Shown: positions 23,960 to 35,532 of the stretch, one piece after another
Numbering within the stretch: position 1 is the stretch's first letter
How the letters are laid out: each line of letters begins with the position of its first letter
From: Lysobacteraceae bacterium PS02065
GTDB lineage: Bacteria > Pseudomonadota > Gammaproteobacteria > Xanthomonadales > Rhodanobacteraceae
DNA length: 51,590 bases
Direction of reading: 5' to 3'
NCBI GenBank assembly: GCA_029959555.1
Contig: JASCPI010000036.1
Span: forward strand, 1 to 51,590
Made by a program: the position numbers and the translations under genes
The notes under the pieces: generated by a model
The model's input: the letters and a program-made list of their open reading frames with translations, nothing else
What the model was told of the DNA's origin: nothing
Database searches by the model: none

Positions 23960-25543
23960 ATGCGATCGACACACCACGCGCTCAGCGCCCTGCTCGCGCT
24001 CGCCGCGACGACGACGGCCACGGCCCAGACGGGCTCGCGCGGCCATCCGGTCACGGCGCCGTCTTCCACGAAGGCTGCGGCGACGACGGAAGCCTTCCCG
24101 GCACCGCGCGTGTCATCGATGTCGGAAAACTTCGAGGACATCACGTTCCTCGCCAGCAGAGGATGGTTCCAGCAGAACAACAGCCAGCCCGTGGGCAGCA
24201 CGGGCTGGTCGCAAGGACCGAGCGTGGCCAACGGAGGGCCCATCGATGCACATGCCGGCAGCGCCAACAGCTTCATCAGCGCGAACTTCAACAACACATC
24301 CGGCTACAACACGATCAGCAACTGGCTGGTGACGCCGGAGCTCGACTTCGGCGCTGGTGCGACCTTCAGGTTCCATACGCGCAAGGCATCGCCCGACGAG
24401 TACGCCGATCGCCTCGAGGTGCGCATCAGCACCAACGGTGCGAGCACGAACGTCGGCACCGGCGCGACGGGTACCGGCGACTTCTCCACGACCCTGCTCA
24501 CGATCAATCCCGACCTCGCGCTCGGCGTCTACCCGACCACCTGGACGTCCTTCACGCTGTCGCACGCACAAGGCCTGCCGCACTCGGGCACCGGACGCAT
24601 CGCATTCCGCTACCACGTCACCAGCGGCGGACCGAACGGCATCAACTCGGACTTCATCGCCCTCGACACGCTCAGCTACGCGGCCGGTTCGCCCGAGTAC
24701 TCGATCGGCGTCATCGTGAGCGGCCTCGCCGGCAGCGGTCTCACCGTCACGCTCGACGGCGGAACGCCGGTGGCGATCAGCCAGAACGGCATCTTCCGCT
24801 TCCCGGGCTACGTCGCGCCGGGCACGGCGTACACCGTCGCCGTCGAGACGCAACCCGGCACGCCGTCCCAGACATGCACGATCAACGCGCCCACCGGCAC
24901 GGCGACGTCGGATGTCCTCGTCGGTGTCGCCTGCACGACGCACCGCTTCACCGTCGGCGGCACGATCTCGGGTCTCGCGGGTACGGGGCTGGAGCTGACC
25001 CTCGGCAGTCAGAGGCTCGCCGTACCCGCCTACGCGACGGGCTTCACGTTCCCGAACAGCGTCGCCTCGGGATCGAACTACGCGGTGGCGATCGCGTCGC
25101 CACCGCGATTCCCGCACCAGATCTGCACGCTCTCGAACGGCGGCGGCACGATCGGCGACGAAGATATCGACGATGTCGACGTCGCCTGCATCTTCGATGC
25201 CGACGTGCTGTTCGCGAACGACTTCGAGACCCCGCCGACGCCGACAGCAGCAGCAGTCGCCACATCGATCGCGGACGCCGGCGTCGATTCGGACACCTCG
25301 GTCGCATCGCCTGCGGTGGCCGAGTCGCAGGCGGACAAGGCAACGTCGTCCATGGCACCTGGCATCGTGCCCGCGACCGGCACGCATGACGCGGACGGCG
25401 TGTCGTCGACGGCCGGGGCGGTGGTGCCGCGCGGCACGCCCGATGCCGTGCCGCTGCCGACGCTCGATCGCGCAGCGCTCGCCGTGCTCGCGGGACTGCT
25501 CGTGCTCGCGACGGCATGGATGCGTCGCCGACGCGTCATGTGA
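23960..25543 (+). CDS. Secreted choice-of-anchor J protein with sorting-like C-terminus
   Basis: This 527-aa exported protein starts at the ATG with AAGGAG seven bases upstream (an ATG at 23939 is in frame but lacks this site). A signal peptide (ALSALLALAATTTATAQ) precedes a choice-of-anchor J jelly-roll domain, from SENFEDITFLASRGW through NWLVTPELDFG to FIALDTLSYAAGSPE. Two homologous beta modules follow, each starting GTISGLAGTGL or VIVSGLAGSGL and containing a Cys pair. Then come DADVLFANDFETPP and a low-complexity linker. The tail PLPTLDRAALAVLAGLLVL plus RRRR resembles IPTL-CTERM sorting signals. It is probably surface-exposed and later cleaved. Substrate unknown. Confidence 0.8.
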   Translation: MRSTHHALSALLALAATTTATAQTGSRGHPVTAPSSTKAAATTEAFPAPRVSSMSENFEDITFLASRGWFQQNNSQPVGSTGWSQGPSVANGGPIDAHAGSANSFISANFNNTSGYNTISNWLVTPELDFGAGATFRFHTRKASPDEYADRLEVRISTNGASTNVGTGATGTGDFSTTLLTINPDLALGVYPTTWTSFTLSHAQGLPHSGTGRIAFRYHVTSGGPNGINSDFIALDTLSYAAGSPEYSIGVIVSGLAGSGLTVTLDGGTPVAISQNGIFRFPGYVAPGTAYTVAVETQPGTPSQTCTINAPTGTATSDVLVGVACTTHRFTVGGTISGLAGTGLELTLGSQRLAVPAYATGFTFPNSVASGSNYAVAIASPPRFPHQICTLSNGGGTIGDEDIDDVDVACIFDADVLFANDFETPPTPTAAAVATSIADAGVDSDTSVASPAVAESQADKATSSMAPGIVPATGTHDADGVSSTAGAVVPRGTPDAVPLPTLDRAALAVLAGLLVLATAWMRRRRVM

Positions 25544-25549
25544 TCGTGC

Positions 25550-25581
25550 ACCGGAGCGGCGACACGCGCCGCCGCTCCGGT
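25550..25581 (+). terminator. Hairpin downstream of the choice-of-anchor J gene
   Basis: ACCGGAGCGGCG (25550-25561) pairs perfectly with CGCCGCTCCGGT (25570-25581) around an 8-nt loop, six bases after the stop codon. There is no T-tract, so this is a terminator-like hairpin rather than a textbook intrinsic terminator. Confidence 0.6.
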
Positions 25582-25725
25582 ACGCATCGAACCGCGTGAC
25601 CTCGACGGCAGCGCGAGGGCGAGCCGCGTCGAGCACCCTCACGCCGTCATGGCGAGCTTCTTCGTCGTCGCGCTGCCATCACGTGTCACCCTTCGCACCA
25701 AGGGATTCGACGGGACGGAGCGGCG

Positions 25726-28700
25726 CTACAACCGCGCCGATGCCACCATGCGCATGCGCGCCATCAGCGTGCGCAGCGCGAGCGGCTTGAGCGGCTTGTG
25801 CAGCAGATGACAGCCGGCAGCCGCGACCGCGTCACGCACGCCGTCGCTGTGGTCGGCGGTGATGATCGCGCACGGCAGCGCACGCGCCTCGGCGCCGAGC
25901 GCCTCGCGCAGGTCGAGTCCGGTGACCGTGTGATCGAGGTGGTAGTCGAACAGCAGGATGTCGGCGCCGTCCTGTTCGAACGAGGCGATTGCCTGCTCGG
26001 GCGTGCGCGCCGCGCGCACGTCGCATTGCCAGCCGTCGAGCAGCGCCTGCATCGCGCGCAGCACGGCGGCGTCGTTGTCGACGACGAGCACGCGGCTGCG
26101 CGGCAAGGCAGGCACCGGAACATCCACGCGCACGGGTGACGGCGTGCTCGCCGCCGCGAGCGGCACCTCGATCGCGAACACCGTGCCGTGGCCGACGCGC
26201 GAACGCAGGCGAAGCGGATGGCCGAGCAGGCGCGCGATGCGCTCGGCGATCGCGAGGCCGAGGCCAAGGCCATCGCCCGTGTCGCCGAGGCGACGGAACT
26301 CCTCGAACACGAGGCCGCGGTCGGCCTCGGCGATGCCGACGCCGGTGTCCCAGACCTCGATCGACAGCGAGGCGCCGCGACGCCGACAACCGAGCACGAT
26401 GCGGCCGCGGCTCGTGTAGCGCACCGCGTTGGCGAGGAAGTTCTGCACGACGCGACGCAGCAGCTGCGGATCGCTGTCGACCCAGGCGCGCGTCGGGATG
26501 CAGTGCAGGCCGAGGCCGCGCTCCTCGGCGAGCACGCGGAACTCGGCGGCGAGGCCGCGCATCCAGTCGTCGAGCGCGAACGCGCGCCGCTGCGCCTGCA
26601 TGCGCCCGCTGTCGAGGCGCGACATGTCGAGCAGGCCCGACAGCAACGCCTCGGCCGAGGTCAGCGAACCGTCGATGTGGCCGAGCGCCTCGCGGTACTC
26701 GTCGTGGCGCAGGCGTTGCGCGAGCGCATGCGTGAACAGGTGCGCGGCGTTGAGCGGCTGCGCGAGGTCGTGGCTGACCGCAGCGAGGAAGCGGCCCTTC
26801 GCCTTGTTCGCGCGCTCGGCCTCGCGTTTGGCCGAGGCGAGCTCGGCGGTGCGCTCGCCGACGCGCTGCTCGAGCGTCTCGGCGACGCGCTTGAGTTCGG
26901 TCTCGCTGCGACGGAACGCGGTGACGTCGGTGAACGTCGCGACGAAGCCGCCGCCCGGCATCGGGTTGCCGCGGATCTCGACGACGCGTCCGCCGTCGCC
27001 ACCCGGGAAGCGGCGCTCGGTCACGTACGGCGTGCCCGCGCGCATGTGGGCGAGACGCTTGCCGACTTCGCGCTCGAGATCGTCGTCGCCGGCGAGGCCG
27101 CGCCGCGCATTCCAGCGCACGAGATCGGCCACCGGCACGCCGACGCGCAGCAGCTCGGGCGGGTAGTCGAATAGCGCCGCGTACGGTCGATTCCACGCGA
27201 CGAGGGCGAGCTCCTTGTCGACGACGCTGATGCCCTGGCTCATGTTCTCGAGCGCGGCCTCGAGCACGCGCTGGTTGAAGCGCAGGTCCTGCGAGGCCTC
27301 GCCGACGATCGCGGCGACGGTCTCGAGTTCGGCACCCTGCTCGCGCCGCGCGACCGTGAGCAGCAGGCGTGCCGACGCCGCACCGATGACCGCGGCGAGT
27401 TCGTGCTCGACCGCGGCGACCGTGTCCTCGGGGGCGAGCAGGCCTTCGCCGTCCGCCGGCAGCAGCGTGGCGACCTGCTCGGGCGGCAGGAAGCGTGTCG
27501 CGAGTGCGCGCAGCTCGTCGATGCCGACGCCGCCGAGTCGCGGCGTCGAGGCGGCATGCGCGAAGCGCGAACGCGCAACCAGCGCGAGCACGGCGAGATT
27601 CGCGGCGAGGCTCGCGACGACGGCACGGCCGAGGCGGCTCCAGTCGTCGAGGCCGAACAGGCGGTCGGGTGCGAGCCAGGCGATGCCGTACGGACCATCC
27701 TGCATCCACGGCGACGTGGCATCGGCGATCGTCGGCAGCAGCAGTGCGTAAAGCCACACGAGCGTGCCAACGACGAGGCCGGCGCCGACCGCACGCGCAC
27801 CGATCTGCGGGCGGTAGACCGCGGCGAGCACGCCCGGCGCGATCGCCGCGAGCGCCGAGAACGACAGCGCACCGATGTCGGCGAGCGCGTCGTTGGCGAC
27901 GAGCACGCGGCTGTACATCCACGCCGCGAGCACGACGCACAGGATGATGATGCGACGCTGCACGAGGACTTCGCCGCGCAGGTCACCGGCGGCACGGCGC
28001 CAGCCCCAGCGCACGCGCAGCGGTGCGATCCAGTGATTGCCGATCATGAGGCTCAGCGCGAGCGTGGCGACCACGACCATGCTCGTCGCGGCGCTGAGGC
28101 CACCGAGGAACGCGACGAGCGCGAGGCCGTCGTGGCCTTGCGCGAGCGGCAGCGCGAGCACGTAGAGATCCGAGGGCACGCCGACCGGCGCGAGCAGCGC
28201 ATCGCCGGCGCGCGCGAGCGGCAGGATCGGCAGCGCCACCACGAGCATGTACAGCGGGAACAGCCAGCGCGCGGTGCGCACGTGCGCGGGATCGCGGCAT
28301 TCGACGACGCCGGCGTGGAACTGGTGCGGCAGCGTGAACGTCGCGAGGGCACCGAGCATGACCAGCGTCGCGAAACCCGACGCGCCGCCGGCCGGCGGCG
28401 GTTCGACGGCGGTCGAGGCCGGCAGGTCGAGCCCCGAGACGACGAGTGCGCCGAGCGCGAGCATCGCGACGAGCTTGAACAGCGATTCGAACGCCATCGC
28501 GAGCACGAGGCCGCGGTTGTGCTCGATCGCGCTCGCACGACGCGTGCCGAACAGCATCGCGAACAGCGCCATCGCGAGCGCGACCCACAGCGCGCTGTCC
28601 TGCCAGGCCGAGACCGCGAGTTCCTGGCGCCGCGCGAGCATGCCGTAGCTCATCGCGACCGCCTTCAGCTGCAGCGCGACGTACGGCACGATGCCGAGCA

Positions 28701-29067
28701 CGGCGACCAACGTGATCAGCGCCGCGATGACCGGGTTGCGGCCGAGGCGGATCGCGACGAGGTCGGCGATCGACGTGCTGTGGTGCGCGCGCGCGATCGC
28801 GACGAGGCGCATGAGCACGCCGAAGCCGAACGCATAGAGCAGGATCGTGCCGATGAACGTCGGCGGCATCCACCAGCCCGAACGCGAGGCCTGCGTGACC
28901 GTGCCGTAGAACGTCCACGAGGTGCAGTACACCGCGAGTGACAATGCGTAGACGATCGACCAGTGCCGCGCGAGGATGCGCGGCTGGCGATCGCCGACGA
29001 GCGCGACACCGAACAGCAGGCCGAGCCAGAGCAGGCCCGCGGCGAGGATGCCGAGATCGGTCAGCAT
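25726..29067 (-). CDS. SLC5-type hybrid sensor histidine kinase (CrbS/MxtR-like)
   Basis: This 1113-aa membrane kinase has four parts. The N-terminus (about 1-500) is a sodium:solute symporter-like domain of 12-13 helices. A PAS domain (about 600-720) is followed by a short coiled coil. A HisKA/HATPase core has His766 in SHDLAQPLN, an N-box in QNFLANAVRY, and G-boxes DTGVGIAEAD and GLGLGLAIAE. A receiver domain has phosphoacceptor Asp1041 and Lys1091. This SLC5-PAS-HK-REC order is that of CrbS/MxtR, which controls acetate utilisation through a separate regulator. The regulator is not in the window. The gene follows the PHB depolymerase on the same strand after 186 bp with a hairpin, so it may sense a product of the neighbouring genes; that link is inferred. 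Confidence 0.85.
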   Translation of the reverse strand: MLTDLGILAAGLLWLGLLFGVALVGDRQPRILARHWSIVYALSLAVYCTSWTFYGTVTQASRSGWWMPPTFIGTILLYAFGFGVLMRLVAIARAHHSTSIADLVAIRLGRNPVIAALITLVAVLGIVPYVALQLKAVAMSYGMLARRQELAVSAWQDSALWVALAMALFAMLFGTRRASAIEHNRGLVLAMAFESLFKLVAMLALGALVVSGLDLPASTAVEPPPAGGASGFATLVMLGALATFTLPHQFHAGVVECRDPAHVRTARWLFPLYMLVVALPILPLARAGDALLAPVGVPSDLYVLALPLAQGHDGLALVAFLGGLSAATSMVVVATLALSLMIGNHWIAPLRVRWGWRRAAGDLRGEVLVQRRIIILCVVLAAWMYSRVLVANDALADIGALSFSALAAIAPGVLAAVYRPQIGARAVGAGLVVGTLVWLYALLLPTIADATSPWMQDGPYGIAWLAPDRLFGLDDWSRLGRAVVASLAANLAVLALVARSRFAHAASTPRLGGVGIDELRALATRFLPPEQVATLLPADGEGLLAPEDTVAAVEHELAAVIGAASARLLLTVARREQGAELETVAAIVGEASQDLRFNQRVLEAALENMSQGISVVDKELALVAWNRPYAALFDYPPELLRVGVPVADLVRWNARRGLAGDDDLEREVGKRLAHMRAGTPYVTERRFPGGDGGRVVEIRGNPMPGGGFVATFTDVTAFRRSETELKRVAETLEQRVGERTAELASAKREAERANKAKGRFLAAVSHDLAQPLNAAHLFTHALAQRLRHDEYREALGHIDGSLTSAEALLSGLLDMSRLDSGRMQAQRRAFALDDWMRGLAAEFRVLAEERGLGLHCIPTRAWVDSDPQLLRRVVQNFLANAVRYTSRGRIVLGCRRRGASLSIEVWDTGVGIAEADRGLVFEEFRRLGDTGDGLGLGLAIAERIARLLGHPLRLRSRVGHGTVFAIEVPLAAASTPSPVRVDVPVPALPRSRVLVVDNDAAVLRAMQALLDGWQCDVRAARTPEQAIASFEQDGADILLFDYHLDHTVTGLDLREALGAEARALPCAIITADHSDGVRDAVAAAGCHLLHKPLKPLALRTLMARMRMVASARL

Positions 29068-29221
29068 CGCGAGGCTGTGCGCATGTTCGACATGCGATGC
29101 ACGCGGGAAGCGGGACGATCATGTGCGCGCCGGTCGACGCGGCCATCGCGGTTCATGCAGGACACGACGCGAGGCGCGGGCACATCCACCGCACCACACG
29201 CTTGCGTCGTCACGCCGGCAG

Positions 29222-29247
29222 GCTCCGCGGCGCGCATGCCGCGGAGC
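29222..29247 (-). terminator. Hairpin downstream of the PHB depolymerase
   Basis: GCTCCGCGGC and GCCGCGGAGC form a perfect 10-bp stem with a 6-nt loop, starting just past the depolymerase stop codon on the minus strand. There is no T-tract. It separates the depolymerase from the downstream kinase gene. Confidence 0.55.
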
Positions 29248-29253
29248 ATCGCT

Positions 29254-30284
29254 TCAGTCGAGGGGTGCGCCGAGCGCCTTCGCGAGGTTGGCCACCCAGC
29301 GCAGCTGCGCGCCCGTGCGTGTGTCGTAGTCGGCACCGCCGTAGCCCCACCAGTCCCAGCACGCCTTCGGATTGAGCGGCGCGTAGCTCGCCTGGGCTTG
29401 AGGATACAGCACGACCACGTTCGCGGCGTCGGCCCAGCGGTTGTAGCCGGCCTCGGCGACGAAGGCCTGACCGACCGCATCCACGTTCTGCTGGCAGCCG
29501 TGGAAGGCGATGTGCAGCGCGCAGGTCTCGCCGGCCGCACAGGCCTTCGGCACGTAGAGGTAGCCCTTCTCCGCGAGATGCGGGGCCTTGTCCTTGTCGG
29601 CATACGCCGCCTGCTCGAACGTGCGCAGCTCGCCGTCGCCCGCACCGGGCGTCGCGGCGAGCGACGGCACGAGCGCGGCGAACACCGCGTGCGCACCGTC
29701 GAATCCGCACTTGCCGAGATACGGCGATTCGGCCTTGTCGCAGGCCGCGCCGGCCGACTCGGTCGGGAACGTGTGCGCGATCGCACGCGCGGCATCTTCC
29801 TCGACGACCGCGCCACCGAGCTGGCGGTACAGCTCCGCAGACGCCGCGCTGACGCCGGCACCGACCGTGGTATCGAGCGTGCCGTGGAACACGAACACGC
29901 GATCGCCTTCGAGTCCCGCCAGCGGCGCGAGTGCACCGGAGGCCGCACGATCGCGAACACGTGCGGCGAGCGCTGCCGCATCGGGACCGCTGACACCCTG
30001 CGCGGGATTCATGCAACGCCCGAGCGCGGTCTCGAGGCTGCCTTCGGCGCAGCCGTAGGGACCGCCCGCGAGCAGCGCCGCGCCGGCGATGCGATCCGAG
30101 AACGCGAGGTGCACCTGCGTGGCCATGTACGCGCCCGACGACAGGCCCGACACGGTCGTGCGCGAGGCGTCGAGCTTGAGTGCAGGCAGGGCCGAGGCCG
30201 GAGCCTCGGCACCGCCGCAGGCCGACAGCGTGGCCAGCATCGCCGCGGCGAGGCCGGCCGCGGCAGCGTTGCGGACGTGGCGCA

Positions 30285-30285
<1 letters not shown>
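29254..30285 (-). CDS. Extracellular short-chain PHB depolymerase, type-2 catalytic domain
   Basis: This 343-aa exported enzyme is predicted to hydrolyse poly(3-hydroxybutyrate) or its oligomers. The N-terminus is a lipoprotein-like signal (AAMLATLSACGG), suggesting attachment to a membrane. The nucleophile is Ser49 in GLSSG, within SGLSSGAYMATQVHLAFS, the hallmark of type-2 domains. An acid lies at HGTLDTTV (Asp138), and HGCQQNVDAVGQ and NRWADAANVVVLYPQ are also typical. No substrate-binding domain is fused. Its start codon overlaps the stop of the upstream TonB receptor gene (TGATG), so the two are co-expressed. Confidence 0.85.
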
Positions 30286-32525
<2,240 letters not shown>

Positions 32526-32627
32526 CGCGTTCCCCCTCGTGTTTTTCTGTCGTTCTCGTGGACGCGCGCGACCGATCCGGCCGCGTACGGAATGGGCGCA
32601 GCCTAGGCAGTTCGACGCGGGCGGACA

Positions 32628-32645
32628 CTTGTACCTTCGTACAAG
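32628..32645. promoter_or_regulatory. Perfect 7-4-7 dyad between TonB receptor and permease genes
   Basis: CTTGTAC-CTTC-GTACAAG is an 18-bp perfect inverted repeat. It lies about 102 bp upstream of the receptor start and 72 bp upstream of the permease start, so it can serve both divergent units. A -10-like GATACT for the permease lies at 32669-32674. The regulator is unknown. Confidence 0.65.
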
Positions 32646-32717
32646 GGGACGCCGCCGCGGGTGCTGCGGATACTGCGCGGCCATGGGTCGCCGCGCGCGG
32701 CCACCGCGGAGCGTCGG

Positions 32718-34115
32718 ATGTCCCTGTTGATCGTGCTGGCCGCCCTGGCCTTCCTCATGTTCGTGGCCTACCGCGGCTACAGCGTCATCCTGTTCGCGCC
32801 GATCGCCGCGCTGGGTGCCGTGCTGCTGACCGATCCGTCGCTGGTCGCGCCGATGTTCACCGGCCTGTTCATGGACAAGATGGTCGGCTTCCTCAAGCTG
32901 TACTTCCCCGTGTTCGTGCTCGGCGCGGTGTTCGGCAAGCTCATCGAGATCTCGGGCTTCTCGAAATCGATCGTCGCGGCGACGATCCGCGTGGTCGGCG
33001 CGCAGCGCGCGATGCTGTCGATCGTGCTGGTCTGCGCGCTGCTCACCTACGGCGGCGTGTCGCTGTTCGTGGTCGTGTTCGCGGTCTACCCGTTCGCGGC
33101 CGAGCTGTTCCGCCAGAGCGACATCCCCAAGCGCCTCATCCCGGGCACGATCGCGCTCGGCGCGTTCACGTTCACGATGGACGCGCTGCCCGGTACGCCG
33201 CAGATCCAGAACATCATCCCGACCGCGTTCTTCGGCACGACCGGCTGGGCCGCACCGATCCTCGGCACGCTCGGCGGCGTGTTCATCCTGTGCGTCGGCA
33301 TGGTCTACCTCGAGTGGCGTCGCCGCAGCGCCGCGCGCGCGGGCGAGGGCTACGGCACCGGCCTCGTCAACGAACCCGAACCGTTCCGCGGCGACCGCCT
33401 CGCGCATCCGCTCGTCGCGATCCTGCCGCTGATCCTCGTCGGTGTGTCGAACTACGCGTTCACGCAGTGGATCCCGACGCTGTACGGCGCGAGCCACGCG
33501 TTCGTGCCCGCGGTGATCGGCTCGCCCGCACCGGTCGTGCAGGAGGTGCCGAAGCTCGCCGCGATCTGGGCCGTGCTCGGCGCGCTGCTGGTCGGCATCG
33601 CGACCGTGCTCGTGTTCGCGTGGCGCAACGTCATGGCCGCGTTCGCCGAAGGCAGCCGCAACGCCGTCGCGGGCGCGCTGCTCGCGTCGATGAACACGGC
33701 ATCGGAGTACGGCTTCGGCGCGGTCATCGCCGCCCTGCCCGGCTTCCTGCTCGTCGCGCAGGCGCTGCAGGCGATCCCCGATCCGCTCGTCAACGAGGCG
33801 ATCTCGGTGACCGCGCTGGCCGGCATCACGGGTTCCGCCTCGGGTGGCATGAGCATCGCGCTCGCGGCGATGGCCGACAGCTTCATCGCCAACGCGAATG
33901 CCGCCGGCATCCCGATGGAGGTGCTGCACCGCGTCGCCTCGATGGCCTCGGGCGGCATGGACACGCTGCCGCACAACGGTGCGGTCATCACGCTGCTCGC
34001 CGTCACCGGCCTCAGCCACCGCCAGAGCTACAAGGACATCTTCGCGATCACGCTCGTGAAGACCGCGGCGGTCTTCGTGATCATCGGCCTCTACTACGCG
34101 ACGGGACTGGTCTGA
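32718..34115 (+). CDS. GntP-family permease, hydroxybutyrate/gluconate type
   Basis: This 465-aa inner-membrane transporter has about 12 helices. GntP-family motifs are present, such as LTYGGVSLFVVVFAVYPFA, TFTMDALPGTPQIQN and a C-terminal GSASGGMSIAL... ASGGMDTLPHNGA. The family carries gluconate and related sugar acids, and one branch takes up D-3-hydroxybutyrate. The branch cannot be settled by eye, but the divergent PHB depolymerase and TonB receptor favour hydroxybutyrate. The ATG at 32718 is chosen because the first helix begins there; the frame upstream adds only a basic leader. The gene converges with the diguanylate cyclase, four bases apart. Confidence 0.88.
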   Translation: MSLLIVLAALAFLMFVAYRGYSVILFAPIAALGAVLLTDPSLVAPMFTGLFMDKMVGFLKLYFPVFVLGAVFGKLIEISGFSKSIVAATIRVVGAQRAMLSIVLVCALLTYGGVSLFVVVFAVYPFAAELFRQSDIPKRLIPGTIALGAFTFTMDALPGTPQIQNIIPTAFFGTTGWAAPILGTLGGVFILCVGMVYLEWRRRSAARAGEGYGTGLVNEPEPFRGDRLAHPLVAILPLILVGVSNYAFTQWIPTLYGASHAFVPAVIGSPAPVVQEVPKLAAIWAVLGALLVGIATVLVFAWRNVMAAFAEGSRNAVAGALLASMNTASEYGFGAVIAALPGFLLVAQALQAIPDPLVNEAISVTALAGITGSASGGMSIALAAMADSFIANANAAGIPMEVLHRVASMASGGMDTLPHNGAVITLLAVTGLSHRQSYKDIFAITLVKTAAVFVIIGLYYATGLV

Positions 34116-34119
34116 GCGC

Positions 34120-35532
34120 TCAGGCGCCGGGCGTTTCCGGCCCGGTCGTACCGGGCAGACGCCGCGGCGGCGAAAGCGTCGCCTCCATGCCCGGCGCATA
34201 GAAACGGAAGCGGTTCTTGCCGGCGCGCTTGGCCTCGTACATCGCGAGGTCGCCGTTCTTCATGAGCTGCGAGGCATCGCGCGCATCCTCGGGGAACAGC
34301 GCGATGCCGATAGACACGCCGAAGGCGAGCGCGTGGCCCTCGATCGCGAGCGGCTTGCCGAGCGTCTCGATCAGCGACGTCGCGAACGTCGACACGCCGC
34401 CACGCAGGCTGCCCGTGCTGTCGGGGGCGACCTGCGCGAGCAGCACGAACTCGTCGCCGCCGAGGCGCGCGAGCATCGATTCGAGGCCGGCGTCGGCCTC
34501 GACCGCAGCACGGAAGCGGTCGGCGAACCGGCACAGCAGTTCGTCGCCCACGTCGTGGCCGAAACTGTCGTTGACGCGCTTGAAGTCGTCCATGTCGGCG
34601 AACATGACCGCGAAGCCGTCGCCACCGTCGCGGTGCGCGGCGATGAGCGCGTCGAGGCGCTCGCGGAACGCGCGGCGGTTGGCCAGACCGGTCAAGGCAT
34701 CGGTGTTGGCGATGCGGCGGATGTCGCGGTCGTGCCGGCCGAGGCCCTCGGTCATGCGTGCGAACGCCTGCACGAGTTCGGCGATCTCGTCGTCGCCGTC
34801 ACGCCCCGGCAGCGGGGTCGCGAAGTTGCCGGCCTCGATCTCGCGCGCGGCATGGGCGAGGCGGCGTATCGGCCGGATCATCGTGCGCTGCATGATCGCG
34901 CTGATGCCGAGGCCGAGCACCAGGGCGAGGGCGAGCAGCAGCGCGATGCCGGCCAGATAGCGCTGACCGAGCGCGTCGATACGTCCGGCGAGTGTCGCAT
35001 TCGCGCGCTCCTCGTAGCGGTGCACCGACGCCAGCGAGTAGCCGATGCGCACGCCGCCGAGGCGCTGGTCGCCGAGCATGATCGGCGCGGCGACATCGAA
35101 CACGTCGCCGCGTGAGCGCAGGTGCAGCGACGTCGCCGCCGCGATCGCGGCCGCGTCCTCGTCCTCCATGGCTTGGCCGTAGCGCGCGATGTCGTCGCTG
35201 CCGTCGTGCAGGATCGCCCCGTCGGGATCGTAGACGACCACCGACGCGACATCGGGCTGGCCGAGCAGGTCGCGCACGATGCGGCCGATCGCCTCGAGAT
35301 CGAAGTGGTAGAGCGGATTGACCAGCGTGTCGGCCGCTCCGGTGCCGACCGCGATCGCCTGCACGCGCAGGCGTTCGAGCACCAGCGCGCGGATCGATTG
35401 CTGGCTCAGTTCGAGCATCTCGCGCTGCATCGCCCACTGGCGCTGCAACAGCGTGCCGAGCGCGAGCACCGCGAGCACGAGCGCGACCGCGACGAGGGCG
35501 AGGAACTTCGCCTGCAGGCCGCGCAGCCTCAC
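34120..35532 (-). CDS. Membrane-bound diguanylate cyclase
   Basis: This 470-aa enzyme makes cyclic di-GMP. Two membrane helices (about 8-30 and 193-213) flank a periplasmic sensing domain. A HAMP-like linker (RPIRRLAHAAREIEAG) and a GGDEF domain follow, with an intact GGDEF at 358-362 and the substrate-binding DMDDFKRVNDSFGH. The RxxD allosteric inhibition site is absent (residues 349-352 are GLES), so feedback inhibition at this site is not expected. The start codon overlaps the stop of the upstream PhnD-like gene by ATGA. That protein has no transporter partner here and probably supplies the ligand signal to the periplasmic domain. Confidence 0.93.
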   Translation of the reverse strand: MRLRGLQAKFLALVAVALVLAVLALGTLLQRQWAMQREMLELSQQSIRALVLERLRVQAIAVGTGAADTLVNPLYHFDLEAIGRIVRDLLGQPDVASVVVYDPDGAILHDGSDDIARYGQAMEDEDAAAIAAATSLHLRSRGDVFDVAAPIMLGDQRLGGVRIGYSLASVHRYEERANATLAGRIDALGQRYLAGIALLLALALVLGLGISAIMQRTMIRPIRRLAHAAREIEAGNFATPLPGRDGDDEIAELVQAFARMTEGLGRHDRDIRRIANTDALTGLANRRAFRERLDALIAAHRDGGDGFAVMFADMDDFKRVNDSFGHDVGDELLCRFADRFRAAVEADAGLESMLARLGGDEFVLLAQVAPDSTGSLRGGVSTFATSLIETLGKPLAIEGHALAFGVSIGIALFPEDARDASQLMKNGDLAMYEAKRAGKNRFRFYAPGMEATLSPPRRLPGTTGPETPGA

